From NCBI GenBank assembly GCA_016586335.1, contig BLYE01000029.1, forward strand, positions 124,001 to 188,000: DNA of 64,000 nucleotides. The letters are read 5' to 3'. The translations under genes were made by a program, and so were the position numbers. The notes under the pieces were generated by a model. The model saw only the letters and a program-made list of their open reading frames with translations. It made no database searches and had not been told where the DNA came from. This document shows, piece by piece, positions 39,391 to 49,398 of this stretch; position 1 is the stretch's first letter; each line of letters opens with the position of its first letter. This DNA is from Nitzschia putrida (taxonomy: Eukaryota; Bacillariophyta; Bacillariophyceae; Bacillariales; Bacillariaceae).

Positions 39391-42255
39391 ATGACGAATA
39401 CAACATATGAAGGATATGGGAGTATCCCTCAAGTGGAATCTGAGAATGGGAATGATAACAGCGTGACCGATCGTTCAGTATCCATGCAATGGGGGAGAAA
39501 AGTGACCATGGGTGTCTCCCTTTTCCTTGTCGTTTCTGGGTTTGTAGCCTTTGCCTCGGGTGGTCACTCAGATCTTCCAATGGAAAAAAGTCTCCTTCGA
39601 TTGTCTTATTCCTCTCCTACAGACAATGTCTCGCAAACAGACAATGGTTTGTCTCCAGAAGAGCTTGGATTTCTCACAGTCGAACGATCCTCCGATCTGC
39701 AGCCTAGCCAAGCTTGGGGTGAAAAAATTCTCCAAAGTGGACAACCCCTTCCCACCAACATTTGGTACATGAATCTTATTTCGCCTAATGCTGGTACCCC
39801 ATACAACACCGAAGCAAGCCGTGTTTACACGGTTCCATATATTATTGATACTGTAGGATCCATTCCTGGAATTCGGGTTCATTGGCCTGTGTTGCAAGCT
39901 GCCACTCGAAACATGCAAATGGTGGTCGACGTCCAAAATTCCCTCACCATTGGTGCCACCTCGGCGGATCCAGCCTATACCGTGGCTACCGATGAGTGGT
40001 CGTTGCTAGGAGTCGCTCTCCAATGGAACCACACCGACAATGCTGACAATTACATGGTCTCTCACATTGTTCGCGGCATGCCATACGCTACCATGGAGTA
40101 CAACAGCGATGGTACATCTTTGATTCCTACTCTTCAAGCAGGCAAGTTTTTGGCAAGTCCACCCAAACTCGATGGTTCCACCGAACTCAAATGCGGTGAA
40201 ATGGTAGTGGATGGAGATACCATAGAGTCATACACATATTCCATGGAAAAAGTTGTCGAAAAGGAGATTTTGATGCAATTCAAGGGAAGCGACTTCACTT
40301 GGGCTGTTTTCGTGTCGCAGCCTGTTGTGGCTTCATGTTCCTCGGCTCCTGACCCAGAGGTATCAGGAACTACCCCTGATCATCCCGGTGTGGCCCCTGG
40401 AACCAGTTTTCAACTTCGCTTGAAGCCTTTGGCTAAAGACAAGCCATTGGTTTTGAGAGCAGCACTGGTCAACGAATGCTCCACCGGAAAAGCCGATATC
40501 CAGGCTCACTGCAACCCCAATCGTCGAATGAAAGATGCTGATGGCTTTCTAGATTTGCTCCGAAAGTATTCCAGCGTTTTCCCCACTGGGGGTGCAGATG
40601 TGGATTTGGATTTTCCTAGCGACACCCAGAACGTCTCTCATGTTCACTTCGACTGGCAAGCCATCGACTCCAAAGGGGAAAGTGTTGGCCCCGACAATGA
40701 TCTAATTATGTTTTCACTACCCCACCATCAGGAAATGATGCAACCAGATGGGCAATCCGAGAACGTTGTCATGACAGACTACTGTAAGCCTACATTTCAT
40801 GGAAGCACTTGCCTTGTTCGAGGACACAAATGGATCATGAGAGAGGAACTGGAACCCAAACCAACATTTTATGGTGCTCGCCCACCCAAGGCTTCCCTCA
40901 TTCCAACGTTGGCGCAATCTCTCATCAGCGACATTGAGTACCAACTATCAGACAACTTGCAACGTGGGGCCGCAGATACTTACTTCTCCGGGAAAATCCT
41001 CAGTCGACTTGGTCGTGTCATCCTCATGGCAACTGAATTACGGGAGCTGGTTGCCGCAGGAGATAGCAACACCACCATGGAACAATATGTCGATACATTT
41101 CAAAACTCAACTTGGTTTGTGGATTCTGTAGAAGCCGCCAAGGCGGTGGACTTGCCCTCAGACGAAGCAATCCAAGGGGCTCTCGATCGGTTGCGTGAAG
41201 GTGTGGAGGTTTGGATCAGCAACAAAGGTGAAGCTCCATATTTGTATGACTCCACCTGGGGTGGTTTCGTGAACTGTGGATGTGACTATGAGTTACCAAA
41301 AGGATGGAGTGGCGATCGTGGCTACTGTTCCAACCAAGCTCCCGACTGCCCAGCGCTCTCGGATGTGAATGTGGATTTCGGAAACGGATATTACAACGAC
41401 CATCACTACCATTATGGTTATCATGTATATGCTGCCGCTGTGGTTGCCAAGATGGACCCTGAATGGGGCAATGAATGGTTTGACCGTGTTCTAATGTATA
41501 TTCGTGATATTGCCAGCGACTCCAAGGATGCATACTTCCCGCGATTCCGTCACAAGGATTGGTTTTTGGGATCTTCCTGGGCCAGCGGCCTCGCTTCCTT
41601 CAATGAAGTGCACGGTCGAAACCAGGAAAGTTCAAGTGAAGCTATTGCAGCATATGAGGGAATGGCTTTGTTTGGGGGTGCTTTGGTTGATGATATGGAT
41701 TCCCCCGAGAGTCGAGTAGGTGGACTTGCCAAGCGCATCCATCAAGTTGGTCGTCTTCTCATGTCTACCGAACTTCATGCCACGCATCGGTACTGGCATG
41801 TCTGGAACAGCACGAAACACGTAAATACTTACCCCTCTGAGTACCAGGAGCCTGTTGTTGGTATGCTATACGAAACAATGGGGTCTTTCCAAACTTGGTT
41901 CAGTGGAGGCGACATGGCCTCGATGGGTATCCAGTTGTTGCCTTTCACACCAGCTTCAGAAGCTCGTGACGATCCAGACTGGGCAGCAAAGGTATACCCA
42001 CCTTACCATGCTAGCTGTCGCGGGAACTTTGCATTCTGTGTTAAGAATGGCTGGTCAGTGATGCTCAGCGGATTGAAAGCTACTGTAGGATATCGTGAGC
42101 AAGCTCTAAAAGATGCTCTTGAGATCCCTGACAGTGTCTTTGCCTCGGAAGGGGGGTGTGGTCACTCCAGATCGAATACAATTTGGTATATTTCGACACG
42201 TCCTGAGGTCGTCAATGTTCCCGCGGGGGAGCTATCCGCTATTTACAACGATTAA
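39391..42255 (+). CDS. GH81 endo-1,3-beta-glucanase (laminarinase type)
   Basis: The protein is 954 aa from the ATG at 39391. A cytosolic-type N-terminus of about 37 residues is followed by a hydrophobic segment (about 38-56, VTMGVSLFLVVSGFVAFASG), so a signal anchor or uncleaved signal peptide directs it to the secretory route, vacuole or surface. The GH81 catalytic region is clear: NDHHYHYGYHVYAAAVVAKM with Asp670 as the likely acid, and NQESSSEAIAAYEG with Glu746 and Glu750, the latter the likely base by family precedent (inverting mechanism). Other GH81 landmarks are PLPTNIWYMNL near the start and GSSWASGLASFNEVHGRNQE. The family cuts internal beta-1,3-glucan bonds; in a diatom the obvious substrate is chrysolaminarin, or callose in the wall. 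No carbohydrate-binding module is seen. Confidence 0.93.
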   Translation: MTNTTYEGYGSIPQVESENGNDNSVTDRSVSMQWGRKVTMGVSLFLVVSGFVAFASGGHSDLPMEKSLLRLSYSSPTDNVSQTDNGLSPEELGFLTVERSSDLQPSQAWGEKILQSGQPLPTNIWYMNLISPNAGTPYNTEASRVYTVPYIIDTVGSIPGIRVHWPVLQAATRNMQMVVDVQNSLTIGATSADPAYTVATDEWSLLGVALQWNHTDNADNYMVSHIVRGMPYATMEYNSDGTSLIPTLQAGKFLASPPKLDGSTELKCGEMVVDGDTIESYTYSMEKVVEKEILMQFKGSDFTWAVFVSQPVVASCSSAPDPEVSGTTPDHPGVAPGTSFQLRLKPLAKDKPLVLRAALVNECSTGKADIQAHCNPNRRMKDADGFLDLLRKYSSVFPTGGADVDLDFPSDTQNVSHVHFDWQAIDSKGESVGPDNDLIMFSLPHHQEMMQPDGQSENVVMTDYCKPTFHGSTCLVRGHKWIMREELEPKPTFYGARPPKASLIPTLAQSLISDIEYQLSDNLQRGAADTYFSGKILSRLGRVILMATELRELVAAGDSNTTMEQYVDTFQNSTWFVDSVEAAKAVDLPSDEAIQGALDRLREGVEVWISNKGEAPYLYDSTWGGFVNCGCDYELPKGWSGDRGYCSNQAPDCPALSDVNVDFGNGYYNDHHYHYGYHVYAAAVVAKMDPEWGNEWFDRVLMYIRDIASDSKDAYFPRFRHKDWFLGSSWASGLASFNEVHGRNQESSSEAIAAYEGMALFGGALVDDMDSPESRVGGLAKRIHQVGRLLMSTELHATHRYWHVWNSTKHVNTYPSEYQEPVVGMLYETMGSFQTWFSGGDMASMGIQLLPFTPASEARDDPDWAAKVYPPYHASCRGNFAFCVKNGWSVMLSGLKATVGYREQALKDALEIPDSVFASEGGCGHSRSNTIWYISTRPEVVNVPAGELSAIYND

Positions 42256-43064
42256 GTTCTGCAAATTCTGAAGTAACCTAGAAACGCCATAGCATCGGAA
42301 AAAGCGGGTCGAAGTTGTGACCATAGAAATCCTCTGCCACAAAACAATTCAGTTACACTTGAACGGGAGAATGGATTAACACAGCCCTAAGAAGCCAAGA
42401 CGAACACCAAAAGATTCTCTCAGCTAGAGCTACTACTTAGTACTAGTAGGTGGTGGAGTTCCTGCAAACACGCTAGAGGTGTAGCGACCGTGGTCAGCAA
42501 ATACTTGAACGGAACAGTAGCGGGATATCAGTGCCCCAAGAACCCACATACTGTTTGCTTCTTGACGCCTTCACGCCTCCTCCTCGTCAACGATGCTTCA
42601 GGACTTTCCATAGCTCCCTACTGTTTTCATCGTTTAGTATGTGTATAGTAGCCAGTAGCCAATGTTCGTTGGCCTAATCGTAGGTAATCGGAAACCCTTC
42701 ATTGGAGCTGAAGTAGCTCCAACACGCTTCAAATTGTGTGGAACCTCTAAGTTGAGACATGCCTTCAATGATCGAGGGTACATGGAAGCGATCAAGACTC
42801 ATGTGACACACAAGATTTAACATATGTGTGTTCACATAATTAAGAGACTCAAATGTCGCCTAAGTCTTCCAGCATTCGAGTTAATAGCTCCCATGATTCC
42901 GCCAAGTGAAGTTTCCGACACCGTATTAAGCTGCCACAGGACAAGCAACGAGCGACAAGCGAAAAGCGATACTCACGCATCACGATATTGTGGTCGGAGG
43001 GTCACCAACAACAACCAGCAAGACGAAAAGTGGCATGTTCCCGAGTGGGAGAGCATAAACTCAT
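42256..43064. other. Spacer
   Basis: No gene is recognised. A short ATG frame ends shortly before the next gene but has no motif. TACTACTTAGTACTAGTAGG lies at about 42430. Confidence 0.45.
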
Positions 43065-44996
43065 ATGACAGCACAAAATGCTATGATGATCAAACAGGAA
43101 ACAAAGGCTGACAAGAAGCTAGAACTAGATGATCTGTACAACTCCCACACTGGCTGTTTGAATCTCCGAATGGCCGTTGAACCCGAAACACTTTCAGAAT
43201 TATTGGGATTGTTGGGAGATCGAATCCAGAATGGAGAGATAGAAGAGTTTCACATTGGTGAAAGGTTTTTTGGTCTGGGAAGAACACAAGTTAGCAAGGG
43301 CTGTGCTTCAGATGCTATTTCTAGAATTCTACATGCAAGCACTCAAAGCAGGCAACTCCGGAAGTTGAGCATCCGAGCCACTACATTTCAGTCGATTTCT
43401 TTGCCAACAGTTTCATCTTTCCCATGCTCTCTCCAACAGCTACACATCACAGCTGGTTTGAGTATTGACGACCCCAGAGCGGTGGAGTCCTTTGCTAACG
43501 CGATTCTGAATCAAGGAACATCATTGAAATCCTTGCGTTTTCAAAACTTTCTTGTACAGAAGAACTGCTTGAGACCTGATAGCGGTGTTAGCGGTGGTTC
43601 TACGGATAGAACCGATACAGTCAGTCTGCTCGATCCGATAGTGCTTGCTGTTGCAACCTTGCAAAACATGCAAGATTTTCAGCTATGTTGCATGGTTTCA
43701 CATCTCCCACGAAGTTGCTCCATGATATCACAAGATGCGCTGTCAAACCTGGTGTCAAGCGAGTCTATCACACTTCATTCACTGCATTTGACCAATCTTG
43801 GTCTAACAGATTGTCACTTACATGTACTGCAAGGATTCCTCGCGACAGCACTTTCGACTTTGGAAGAGCTGGTTTTGAATGACAACGAGCTTTCATGTTC
43901 CAACGTTCGTGATTTCTTGTTGGCTGCATTGGGCGACGAGTTGAATCGATCCCCCGGTATGAAGGTTCTACGGTTGCATTCCAATCGTCGCTGGCCGTCG
44001 AAAGATGGTCAAGCGTTTGTCGACTGGTTCATTCCTCGTCACGAATCAAGGGTAGGACCCAGTGAATCGTTGACAAGTTTGGATATAAATCTTCCAAAGC
44101 TATATCGCTCGCAAATCGACCATGCACTTCTATGGAGACAGGTCGAGGAACTTATGGTACCAAAGTACAAGGATTCGAGTTGTCTACAGGCTCTCCTGAT
44201 TGCCCAACATCAGTTGGATGTATTGTGGGACCTGCTGCGAACCCATCCTGAGTTGTGTGCTCGCCGACGTGGTGGCTCCAGAAAAGGCAAGGAACGTAGG
44301 AGTACAAAGGACCCCCAAACTCACGAACTAGGCCACACTATTATATCCAAGAACAGTCGGATTGGTGAGACTATTACGTTGATATCACGGCAAGATACCA
44401 ATCCAGGTTGCCATAAATCTTTGGGAGGGAAGAAGCAAGGTGGAACTATCGAAAGTGCAAGCAACGTTCCTATTCCTCCTCTGATTGAACCTTGTCCACT
44501 GTTGACAACACCGTGGCAATCGAAACATAAGACTGCTGCAGATGCTACTAGTGAAGCGATCGATCAGGGTCAATACGTTTCCCCCACATGTGTGGGGGAT
44601 TTAACCCTGACCTCGGAGTTGACCCTTGAAAAAGTCATGTCTACGATTCACAAAGACTTCTCAACGAAACTTACCGTCTCGGGTGAGGGATCTTCTTCAG
44701 ACAACTCCGATTGTAGAATACGATCCAAACCTAGAAGAAAGAAGAACTCCCTTCTGCAGTCTTCTACGAAACCATCACGGCGGCACAGCGGTCAGCAAAC
44801 GGGCGAGGGAAAAGTGAAGACACCCAAGGTGGATGCAACACGAAAACATGCCTCATCACACCACTGCAAGAAGAAGAAACCAAGGGAACGTTCACTACGC
44901 AAGTCAGCGTCCAGTGAAGGTGGAATCGATAGTGATGAAGAGGAAGACTGGGGACGTTTTCCGACTCCATACACCAGTAAGCTAAGACTAACATAA
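43065..44996 (+). CDS. Leucine-rich-repeat-like protein with basic disordered tail
   Basis: The protein is 643 aa from the ATG at 43065. Residues about 75-330 show degenerate leucine-rich repeats of the RNI type: LRKLSIRATTF, LQQLHITAGL, LKSLRFQNF, LHSLHLTNLGLTD, LEELVLNDNELS, MKVLRLHSN, LTSLDIN. A helical region follows (about 345-400) containing SCLQALLIAQHQLDVLWDLL, typical of the ends of many diatom LRR proteins. The last 240 residues are hydrophilic and basic (GGSRKGKERRS; KPRRKKNSLL; KKKKPRERSLRKSAS), with a terminal acidic patch (SDEEEDWG). There is no signal peptide or membrane segment. LRRs bind proteins; a nuclear scaffold role is possible given the basic tail, but this is inference. 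Confidence 0.75.
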   Translation: MTAQNAMMIKQETKADKKLELDDLYNSHTGCLNLRMAVEPETLSELLGLLGDRIQNGEIEEFHIGERFFGLGRTQVSKGCASDAISRILHASTQSRQLRKLSIRATTFQSISLPTVSSFPCSLQQLHITAGLSIDDPRAVESFANAILNQGTSLKSLRFQNFLVQKNCLRPDSGVSGGSTDRTDTVSLLDPIVLAVATLQNMQDFQLCCMVSHLPRSCSMISQDALSNLVSSESITLHSLHLTNLGLTDCHLHVLQGFLATALSTLEELVLNDNELSCSNVRDFLLAALGDELNRSPGMKVLRLHSNRRWPSKDGQAFVDWFIPRHESRVGPSESLTSLDINLPKLYRSQIDHALLWRQVEELMVPKYKDSSCLQALLIAQHQLDVLWDLLRTHPELCARRRGGSRKGKERRSTKDPQTHELGHTIISKNSRIGETITLISRQDTNPGCHKSLGGKKQGGTIESASNVPIPPLIEPCPLLTTPWQSKHKTAADATSEAIDQGQYVSPTCVGDLTLTSELTLEKVMSTIHKDFSTKLTVSGEGSSSDNSDCRIRSKPRRKKNSLLQSSTKPSRRHSGQQTGEGKVKTPKVDATRKHASSHHCKKKKPRERSLRKSASSEGGIDSDEEEDWGRFPTPYTSKLRLT

Positions 44997-45238
44997 TGGC
45001 TTTTTTCGATCTTGGATACGATCCACAAAAAATAGTTAGATACTGATAGCTGATAGGACACCCACTGGATGATTTGTTTCCATGCTATGTGACAACAGTG
45101 CTGAAAGAATTCAGTTGTAATTGCTCAATGTTTATATGGTTCATCGTTCTTGGCACTCTATGCTTAATGTATGTATTCGATCTACGGTAGCAGCAATAGC
45201 AGCAGTAGCAGGTTAGCTCATCACAAAGCTGTAGCTAT

Positions 45239-45880
45239 TCAGCCTCTGCGGAGCACCTTTTTGATGCGAGTCATCATACCACTAGTATTGGCAGGTGTGG
45301 AGTGTCCATGTTGGGATGATGATAGGTGGAGATGCTTGGCGAAGAATTCCTCTGGAGGAAAAGTGGTGTCACCATAACCCGAGATGACAGAAATATCATC
45401 GCTGTCATCATCACTCGATGTCAAGAACTCAACCTGAGGGACAGGAGGATACTTTCCATCCGCATTGGCTTCTGACCAATCCACCATCACAGCATGTGAT
45501 GTGTCTAGACGGCCTCGTCGGAGTGCCACATCATTGGCCACGATTGAGTAGCCATGATAAACGGTTGCTAGCAATTCCGGGTCACTGATGCCAAGGTGTC
45601 GTTGTCGATGGCATTCGTCCATCACTGCTTTCACGCCTGATGTGTGCTTGGAGCGTAAGGAGAGAACTCCATTGTCAGAATATTGAAACGTGGGCCATCG
45701 TGTCTTTCCACTGGAATCCACAATAGCAAACTGCTCAGGTTCAAAGGGGTCGTCGGCATTGAGAGGTGAATGAGAAGGATCCAGAGGAATGAATTCCACT
45801 TCTTGTTCAAAGGAAACGCTCTTGTTGTGCTTGTTGGGAGAGTCCTCTGGGAGGTTTTGATGGGAGGTAGAGGTAGTCAT
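45239..45880 (-). CDS. Uncharacterised diatom family protein, member 1
   Basis: The protein is 213 aa from the ATG complementary to 45878-45880. Its function is unknown. It shares with the gene at 46781-47383 the segment MDECHRQRHLGISDPELLAT followed by VYHGYSIVANDVALRRGRLD (there: LEEQRRQGSESVFDPELLAE and VYQGYTLVAVDKAKRMA). It also keeps a VSFEQEVEFI motif near the start, as is usual in this diatom family, but the middle block with an aromatic IWY motif present in the neighbour is replaced by unrelated sequence (FQYSDNGVLSLRSKHTSGVK). The tail has an acidic run (SSDDDSDDISV) and a basic end (MMTRIKKVLRRG). No membrane segment is seen. Confidence 0.65.
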   Translation of the reverse strand: MTTSTSHQNLPEDSPNKHNKSVSFEQEVEFIPLDPSHSPLNADDPFEPEQFAIVDSSGKTRWPTFQYSDNGVLSLRSKHTSGVKAVMDECHRQRHLGISDPELLATVYHGYSIVANDVALRRGRLDTSHAVMVDWSEANADGKYPPVPQVEFLTSSDDDSDDISVISGYGDTTFPPEEFFAKHLHLSSSQHGHSTPANTSGMMTRIKKVLRRG

Positions 45881-46780
45881 GGTTGGCGAAGATGAGGTAT
45901 ATTATATTTTGAATGCTTGCTTCTGGTGGTTGTCTTTGTTCTCGTTTGTGACTGTTTGTGTGGAATTTGTGTGGTCCATGTGCCAATGATGTTTGCGTGA
46001 TGTTGCCTGTCATCCTGGATTGATGCGAGAGTTCGTATTCTTCTTCGGGAAGGGAATAGAACTCCTCCGTTGCAAATTCACTCAGCTGCTCGAACGCGCT
46101 TTAATGCTACGACAAGCCCTAACAACTCTCCTTGTAAGTAGTTCATGTCGTAGAAAGGTCGCCTTGGTAACTGTTTTGGTAGCAGTTTCGCCCAATTGAC
46201 TCGCTCTACTGGGTTTTTTAAAAGAGGGCTTGGGTGTTTTGATACCGGTGCAAGACTGCACAAGTAGGAGTCCTCCCCAAGATGATCGCTGCAGGACTCA
46301 TCGCGGGAGCCATCATCTCCACATTCGGATTAGGAGTGAAGGCATGTCTCAGATGCATCGACATTCGCTGCGACCAGAAATTGCACCGGACGACGGCTTC
46401 ACTGAACTACGAGAAGGGCAAGGGCCAGACCTTTGTGATTCCCAACATCCATCCGTCCTTACGGTAGTTTTACGTTCTACGTACCAAGGTCTGGTTTCTG
46501 GTTCACTACGATTACTACATACCACCCAACCATCTAAAACGACGATTACACATCCAGCCAACTTGGTTGAAGGTGGTCTATTCCGATTCTTCCAATGCAA
46601 TTTGTCACATACCCCTTTGATATTTCCTACGAGTAGACTAGGTTCCGTAAAGAGTAGGAGATGAAAACTGAGGTTTGTAGTACTGGAAGATTCTTCGAGA
46701 GCCATCGTAATCAATGATGAAAAATGGGTGACTATAGCGTTGTGATTAGTTGTAACAGTTTGGAATAAAACCAAAGATTT
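45881..46780. other. Spacer with one doubtful small gene
   Basis: Apart from the small frame at 46282-46467, nothing is recognised. The frame at 46230-46664 on the same strand overlaps it and lacks any motif. Confidence 0.4.
46282..46467 (+). CDS. Possible 61-aa single-helix membrane protein
   Basis: The ATG at 46282 opens a 61-codon frame beginning MIAAGLIAGAIISTFGLGVK, which is a convincing single hydrophobic helix with small-residue spacing. A Cys pair (ACLRCIDIRC) and a polar tail follow. It is not recognised. It could be a small organellar membrane protein or a chance frame; only expression or conservation would decide. Confidence 0.3.
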   Translation: MIAAGLIAGAIISTFGLGVKACLRCIDIRCDQKLHRTTASLNYEKGKGQTFVIPNIHPSLR

Positions 46781-47383
46781 TTACAAAGCTTCGGCTTCAT
46801 CTTTTAGAGCCATTCGTTTTGCTTTGTCCACTGCTACAAGTGTATATCCTTGGTAAACTTCGGCGAGTAGCTCAGGGTCGAAAACAGATTCGGATCCTTG
46901 TCTTCGTTGTTCCTCCAACACAGCTTCAATAGCAAGTGTAATGCTGCTCCGCCGTCTTTGACTTCCGGATTGACGACGTTCCAGTCCACGGTAACAGTGT
47001 CCAAAGTTCTCGGGGTTTTTGCGACCGATTTGCATCAATTTCTCCGACATGTTGTTGTCCCCTTTGATGGCTTCAAACTCTTGTTTGTTGTACCAGATAG
47101 CCGCACGTTCTGTTTCTGGAAGTTCCTTTGCCTTCTCAATCAAGCAGGTTGAACTTTGTTCCATTGAGAAGCGGACTCCGGTTTCTTGATCATCATCAAA
47201 AGAAGAGTCAGAGCAAATGGAAAGAGCTTCGGTGACTGCAGTGGCAAGTGTTACACTAGAGAGCTTCTTGGATACCGAAGCACGACAACAAGGAGAAGGT
47301 GTCATACTCCTTTCCGTATCGTCCACCAAAACCTTTCCCTTGGGAGAAGCAGGATACTTTCGAAAGAGAGAGCGGAGAGACAT
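46781..47383 (-). CDS. Uncharacterised diatom family protein, member 2
   Basis: The protein is 200 aa from the ATG complementary to 47381-47383. It carries the fuller form of the family pattern: VRFSMEQ (about residue 70), ETERAAIWYNKQEFEAIKGD, RGLERRQSGSQRRRSS, VLEEQRRQGSESVFDPELLA, and EVYQGYTLVAVDKAKRMALK. The order RF, WY, RGLE, EQ-R-Q, DPELLA-Y is one I associate with a large uncharacterised stramenopile/diatom family. The Arg/Ser-rich RGLERRQSGSQRRRSS suggests kinase sites. No function is known to me. It is a tandem neighbour of member 1 on the same strand, 0.9 kb apart. Confidence 0.7.
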   Translation of the reverse strand: MSLRSLFRKYPASPKGKVLVDDTERSMTPSPCCRASVSKKLSSVTLATAVTEALSICSDSSFDDDQETGVRFSMEQSSTCLIEKAKELPETERAAIWYNKQEFEAIKGDNNMSEKLMQIGRKNPENFGHCYRGLERRQSGSQRRRSSITLAIEAVLEEQRRQGSESVFDPELLAEVYQGYTLVAVDKAKRMALKDEAEAL

Positions 47384-48607
47384 GATGTTGCACTACACCT
47401 GTTTGTATTTTTGTGGTGTAGGAAACGCAAAATTTTTAGGTGGAATTCTATTACGTCGGCCACATTATTCATCCCCCCGCGGGAGGCAAGTGAATCTCCG
47501 ATCAGCATGGTAGTCTCTCTTCTGGGGCTCTTCAAAGAGAGATTTGGGAGAATCACATTTGATAAATCAATGGAACGAACACAGCTCATTCAGGTTCAAC
47601 CACTAAGCATCTTGATAAGCCTTCCTACTACGTTTCAAGACGTTTCACTTAGTACTACCGCCACCAACAAGACATTCTGACTTCACAAGCATCGTTTTCA
47701 CTCGAAACCCTGCTCATCATCTATCATGTTCCTTTATTGTGAGTGATACGCTCTCTCTAAATGTTGTTGGTGTTTGACAAAGATTCGAATGAGGTTGGGG
47801 GCACAAGGTTTCGAGTTTCCCCGATCATCGTGAATGAATCTTCGTAATGTTTCAAAGAGCACGAAACGTGCAACTTGCCGTGAGGGATGTGAGTAAACAG
47901 GTACATGAGGAGGTGGCTTTTCTCGTCGCTCCTCCTATTATTTTGGTACTAGTAGATTCAAAAAGTTGCCATGTTGTTGTGATGTCAAAGATTCAATGAA
48001 GCTCGGAGCATGATTTGACGTAGTACAGACGAGATCGCATCATTGTGATCTGTTAAAGTTCTAGAGCCATCTACCACTCTACCGGTAGCTAGCTAGGGTG
48101 GTATCTCTCAAGGTACCCCCCGTTTTATATTAAGTTAACCACCACGCCTAGCGCCATCTACCACTCTACCGGTACTGGTCGACTTCCGTCGCTCTAGTAG
48201 GTAGTAACTTCTAACGTTTGTAGTGGATTTGACCTTTCTCTTTGGACACTCAATGAACACCACCACTGACTACTCAGCCGTTCGTTCGTAGTGCGAGGTA
48301 CCGTGCCACTCCTGCTGACGAAGGTGGATATTTTATAGAATAGGGAGTGTTTTGAGATCATAGTAATAGAATCTGCCAGTCACTTAACTTAGGTGCCTGT
48401 AAAAGTGGACCTACAGAAGCCAGTCTTAGTGGCACTGCTGTACCAGATTGCCACTTCCCTTCCATGTACTAGAAGTATACAATTCTCGGAACGGTAGAAT
48501 GACTCTATTGATTAGTCATCAGTTATGACAAAGTAAAATGAAAAAATGGTCTATAATGAAACACCAGCCAACAAGACAAAGCAGTACCAAAGGATGAGGA
48601 TGACAGA
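47384..48607. other. Spacer with direct repeat
   Basis: No gene is recognised; the frames seen on the + strand at 47186-47680 overlap the upstream gene and have no motif. A 27-bp direct repeat with one mismatch lies at 48061-48087 and 48148-48174. Confidence 0.45.
48061..48174. repeat. 27-bp direct repeat, two copies 87 bp apart
   Basis: Both copies (48061-48087 and 48148-48174) contain GCCATCTACCACTCTACCGG and are preceded by CTAG. They differ at one base. No coding capacity. Confidence 0.8.
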
Positions 48608-49398
48608 TCAAGCCATGGAAGCTCCACTTGCAGATTCGGTCAAGAAGGCGACCGACCGCGACAAGAAACTGTCAACCATTGCTTGAATCATGGCGTTACT
48701 CATATATAGGGTACTGTTGCTCTTAAAATCTTCGGCAGCAATGGAGAGGCTTTGATAGCATATGGCAGCTTGGAGCCTCTGGCCTGTTTGAAAATAGGCA
48801 TGACCAAGGTTGTTCAGCAAGATCAACTGAAAGTGCCGCCATCGTCTCATCGAAAGCAGTAACTCTCTTCCATGTATGTACAACTGTATTGATTTGCGTA
48901 GGGCGATCTGATCAAATCTATCGTCCTGTCCGCCATCCTCCTCAGTAGTGGTGGTAGGTTGTGTAGCCTGAACGTGATTGCAAATAGCCAAGTTCGTGAT
49001 GATTGCAAACGAAACGACGCGAACAAGTATTTCATACGATTTAATGCCTTCAATTGGGGCATCAACCGAGAGAGTGACAGGGTGCGTCACCAACCATGAC
49101 GACAATGAGGGGATGGTGGAATTCTTTTGTTCAAGTGTCCTTCTTCGGCCATTGTTGGACGATCATCATCAGGATCGGACGTCCAATCATTGTTCACAAC
49201 CCCAACGGAAATATCTGGGGTGATCTTTGCGTGTTGCACCAAGGCAACGAACTCCTTGAGCTTTTGCAAGGCGGTGGAAAGAGTCTCACAGGCCAAAGCG
49301 AAGCCTTGTGATCTCATGGCGCGGGTGGCTTGGTTGTTCAGAATTAGAGCCTCCAGAAAGCATGATTGCGGCATTGTCGCTTGTGATGAGACCAACAT
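48608..49398 (-). pseudogene. TPR-like array copy 1, frameshifted
   Basis: Two overlapping frames make up one family member. The 5' part (from the ATG complementary to 49396-49398) reads LEALILNNQATRAMRSQGFA, then LSTALQKLKEFVALV, and runs to a stop near 49087. The 3' part, in another frame, reads THPVTLSVDAPIEG, then VVSFAIITNLAICNHVQA, LRKSIQLYIHGRELL, LILLNNLGHAYFQTGQRLQA, and ends SGASMA. Compared with the intact copy at 50795-51535 the frame must change between about 49165 and 49090. I see no plausible intron there, since the only GT-AG option has a poor donor. Either a real one-base lesion or an assembly error. The motifs elsewhere are well kept, so decay would be recent. Confidence 0.65.

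Noticed and set aside
46230..46664. 144-codon plus-strand frame
   Set aside because: It overlaps, in another frame, the small membrane-protein candidate at 46282-46467, has no motif, and lacks compositional signs of coding.
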